This document shows, in pieces, positions 6,913-8,492 of a stretch of DNA of 8,492 nt. The DNA lies in the NCBI GenBank assembly GCA_025355225.1, contig JANYAB010000811.1, positions 1-8,492 on the forward strand, read 5' to 3'. A program made the translations under genes and the position numbers. Below the pieces are notes generated by a model. That model was given only the letters and a program-made list of their open reading frames with translations. It did not search any database and was not told the origin of the DNA. This DNA is from Bacteroidota bacterium. Its GTDB lineage: Bacteria > Bacteroidota > Bacteroidia > Sphingobacteriales > Sphingobacteriaceae. Each line of letters begins with the position of its first letter. Positions within the stretch are counted from its first letter, which is position 1.

Positions 6913-6956
6913 TTTATGAATTATAACCGGTGAAAAACGAACGGCTGACCGCCAAA

Positions 6957-8492
6957 TTATCTGTATCCCAATGCCTGCAACTGAAATAATTCGGCATAAC
7001 GTCCTTCCTTTTCCAAAAGTTCTTCATGACTTCCTATTTCGATTATTTCTCCTTTATCTAAAACGATAATACGGTCGGCCATGCGTACCGTTGAAAACCG
7101 GTGCGAAATAAGTACCGCTGTTTTTTTATTGGTTATATCAGAAAAACGTTGAAATACTTCATATTCAGAACGTGCATCTAATGCTGCTGTTGGTTCGTCC
7201 AAAATAATTATTTGTGAATTTCGCATATAAGCCCTGGCTAATGCTACCTTTTGCCACTCGCCGCCTGATAATTCAAATCCATTATTAAAATGAAGTCCCA
7301 ATACCTGCTGGTACTTATTCGGAAGCCGCTCAATAATCGTATCGGCAAGGCTTTGTTTCGCTGATTGGGCTATAAGCTCCTCATTGTCCATTTCTTTTAA
7401 GTTCCCGACTCCAATATTATCCGAAGCGGTCATTTGATACCGGATAAAATCCTGGAAAATAATACCAATGTGTATCCGTATTTCATTTACATCGTATTCT
7501 TTCAAATCATGCCCGTCAAGCAGAATGCGGCCCTCGGTAGGGTCATATAAACGGGATAGCAACTTTACCAAAGTAGTTTTCCCGGCCCCGTTCTCGCCTA
7601 CCAAAGCAAGTTTTTCTCCGGGGCGAAGTGTAAAGCTCAGGTGCCTGTTTGCCCAGCGATTTGAATTGGTATACTTAAAACCAACATCTTCGAAGGTAAA
7701 ACCAATTTGCATCGGATCAGGGAAAGGTCTGGCGTTAACGGGCACGATGATCTTTGGTTTTATGTCAAAAAAACCAAAGAAATCATTCAGATAATAAGCG
7801 CTTTGGGCGATGGCTTTAAATCGCCTGGCGCTGGTTTGGGCAAGTGAGCCTAATTGCTTTATGCAGCCTATTAATAAAGTCAAATGCCCAAATGTTAATA
7901 CTCCGGCGATGACCTGCCGAATAATGTATACTAATGCTATATAGAATCCTACTGCTCCCGGAATATTAAGCAAAGTACCTACATAAGATTGCTTTATCCC
8001 AAACTTTCGTTTTGCTTTAAATAAACTCACAGAGATTTGCCGGTACCTTTTTATAAAAAAAACGGCCAAATTAAATAATCTAACTTCCTTAGCCGTTGCA
8101 TCGCTGCTTCCGATAAGGCCCAGGTAATCGAGCTGACGCCTTCCTTCGGTTTGGCTTTTGATTAGTAAATAATTTTTAGCATTAAAATAAGCTGACCCTG
8201 CGATTGACGGGAGAATAAAAATTAATAATAATAAAATAAGCCAGGGATTAACAGACATTAAAACTATAATAAAAGTGGACATGGTTAATAAATCCTGGAC
8301 CTGACTAAAAAGTGCCGATAAAAGGAGTGCCCGATCAACATATTGCTGACGAGCCCTTTCAAGTTTATCATAAAATGCGGAATTTTCAAATTGGTTAAGG
8401 TCAAGGATGGCAGCATGCGCCATGATCATAACGTTGGTGTGATTGGTGAGCTGTTCGGCAAGCAAATCATCTATTAAAGCTATAGCCCTGCC
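6957..8492 (-). CDS. ABC exporter, permease-ATPase fusion, partial (N-terminus beyond window)
   Basis: The frame is open through the right edge (511 codons plus TAA), and family members have about 600 residues, so roughly the first 90-100 are missing. The TTG at 8465 is internal, not a start. Numbering the visible fragment from 8492: membrane helices at about 70-102 (two), 173-193 and 196-216; Walker A GENGAGKTT (299-307), Q-loop Q347, signature LSGGEWQK (from 408), Walker B IIILDEP with D432 and E433, and H-loop H464 (ISHR). All catalytic elements are intact. The segments LDLNQFENSAFYDKLERA and AKEVRLFNLAVFFIKRY, and the W in the signature, resemble the LanT/NisT-SpaT-like branch of peptide and drug exporters lacking a C39 peptidase domain. 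That is a family resemblance, not proof of a peptide substrate. It is clearly divergent from the exporter at 4733-6595, so the pair is not a recent duplication. Confidence 0.9.
   Translation of the reverse strand, partial: GRAIALIDDLLAEQLTNHTNVMIMAHAAILDLNQFENSAFYDKLERARQQYVDRALLLSALFSQVQDLLTMSTFIIVLMSVNPWLILLLLIFILPSIAGSAYFNAKNYLLIKSQTEGRRQLDYLGLIGSSDATAKEVRLFNLAVFFIKRYRQISVSLFKAKRKFGIKQSYVGTLLNIPGAVGFYIALVYIIRQVIAGVLTFGHLTLLIGCIKQLGSLAQTSARRFKAIAQSAYYLNDFFGFFDIKPKIIVPVNARPFPDPMQIGFTFEDVGFKYTNSNRWANRHLSFTLRPGEKLALVGENGAGKTTLVKLLSRLYDPTEGRILLDGHDLKEYDVNEIRIHIGIIFQDFIRYQMTASDNIGVGNLKEMDNEELIAQSAKQSLADTIIERLPNKYQQVLGLHFNNGFELSGGEWQKVALARAYMRNSQIIILDEPTAALDARSEYEVFQRFSDITNKKTAVLISHRFSTVRMADRIIVLDKGEIIEIGSHEELLEKEGRYAELFQLQALGYR

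Larger units (their letters stand above)
6596..6956. other. 361-bp intergenic spacer between the two exporter genes, dyad-rich
   Basis: No convincing gene lies here; the best small frame, at 6696-6752 plus, is only 18 codons with no recognisable start signal. Near the downstream exporter, the minus strand carries TTTG (6660-6657) and TAACTTTTG (6641-6633), a rough match to the Bacteroidota TTTG / TAnnTTTG promoter but with a short 15-bp gap and one extra base; it would begin a leader of about 30 nt. The middle and right half carry a perfect 8-bp dyad at 6800-6819, an 11-bp inverted repeat at 6827-6912, and an 8-base direct repeat GATTGCAC at 6824 and 6883. The 3' end of the upstream exporter at 6956 is not followed by a clear stem plus T-run. 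Confidence 0.5.

Noticed and set aside
6918..6956. Possible terminator after the second exporter (minus strand GGCGGTCAGCCG followed by a short T-run)
   Set aside because: The stem is only about 3 Watson-Crick pairs plus wobbles and is separated from the T-run; too weak to call.
7468..7794. 108-codon plus-strand frame opposite the second exporter
   Set aside because: It is antisense to the Walker A region of an intact ATPase domain.
8463..8465. TTG at 8465 as the start of the second exporter
   Set aside because: The frame stays open upstream to the window edge with plausible coding sequence (GRAIALIDD), and the protein would lack its first membrane helices.

Overview
The window looks like chromosomal DNA of a member of the Bacteroidota, most likely from the Sphingobacteriales/Chitinophagales side. 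Supporting signs are moderate-to-low GC, signal peptides cleaved before 'AQ', weak or absent Shine-Dalgarno sequences, AT-rich spacers, a PafA-type alkaline phosphatase, a TCCCGAT..ATCGGGA-type terminator hairpin and an intergenic AAGTC-heptamer repeat. The lineage call rests on recognition of these features, not on a database search.

Layout from left to right. (1) 1-400, minus: the N-terminal part of an exported protein of unknown function that runs off the left edge. (2) 401-540: a spacer with an AAGTC heptamer array and an inverted copy that can fold into a hairpin. (3) 541-2199, minus: an exported PafA-family alkaline phosphatase with every catalytic residue I can place intact. (4) 2200-2353: an AT-rich divergent spacer. 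(5) 2354-3628, plus: a fusion of an HD-phosphohydrolase-like domain, with two expected metal ligands replaced, to a membrane module of the PycTM (DUF5706) type known from Pycsar anti-phage systems. No cyclase gene is visible beside it. (6) 3638-4678, minus, convergent with the previous gene: a soluble two-HKD phospholipase D/cardiolipin-synthase-like enzyme. The terminator hairpin of the HD-PycTM gene lies inside its last codons. (7) 4733-6595, minus: a full-length MsbA/LmrA-type ABC exporter half-transporter, 54 bp upstream of the PLD gene and probably co-transcribed with it. (8) 6596-6956: a 361-bp spacer rich in dyad symmetries. (9) 6957-8492, minus: the C-terminal five-sixths of a second, divergent ABC exporter that runs off the right edge.

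Functionally this is an envelope-oriented neighbourhood: a secreted phosphatase, a membrane-anchored possible nucleotide sensor/effector, a phospholipid-handling enzyme and two exporters. The exporter-PLD pair could form a lipid-related operon. No tRNA, rRNA, transposase, integrase or CRISPR array was seen. The best candidates for something undescribed are the orphan HD(degenerate)-PycTM protein and the dyad-rich spacer between the two exporters.
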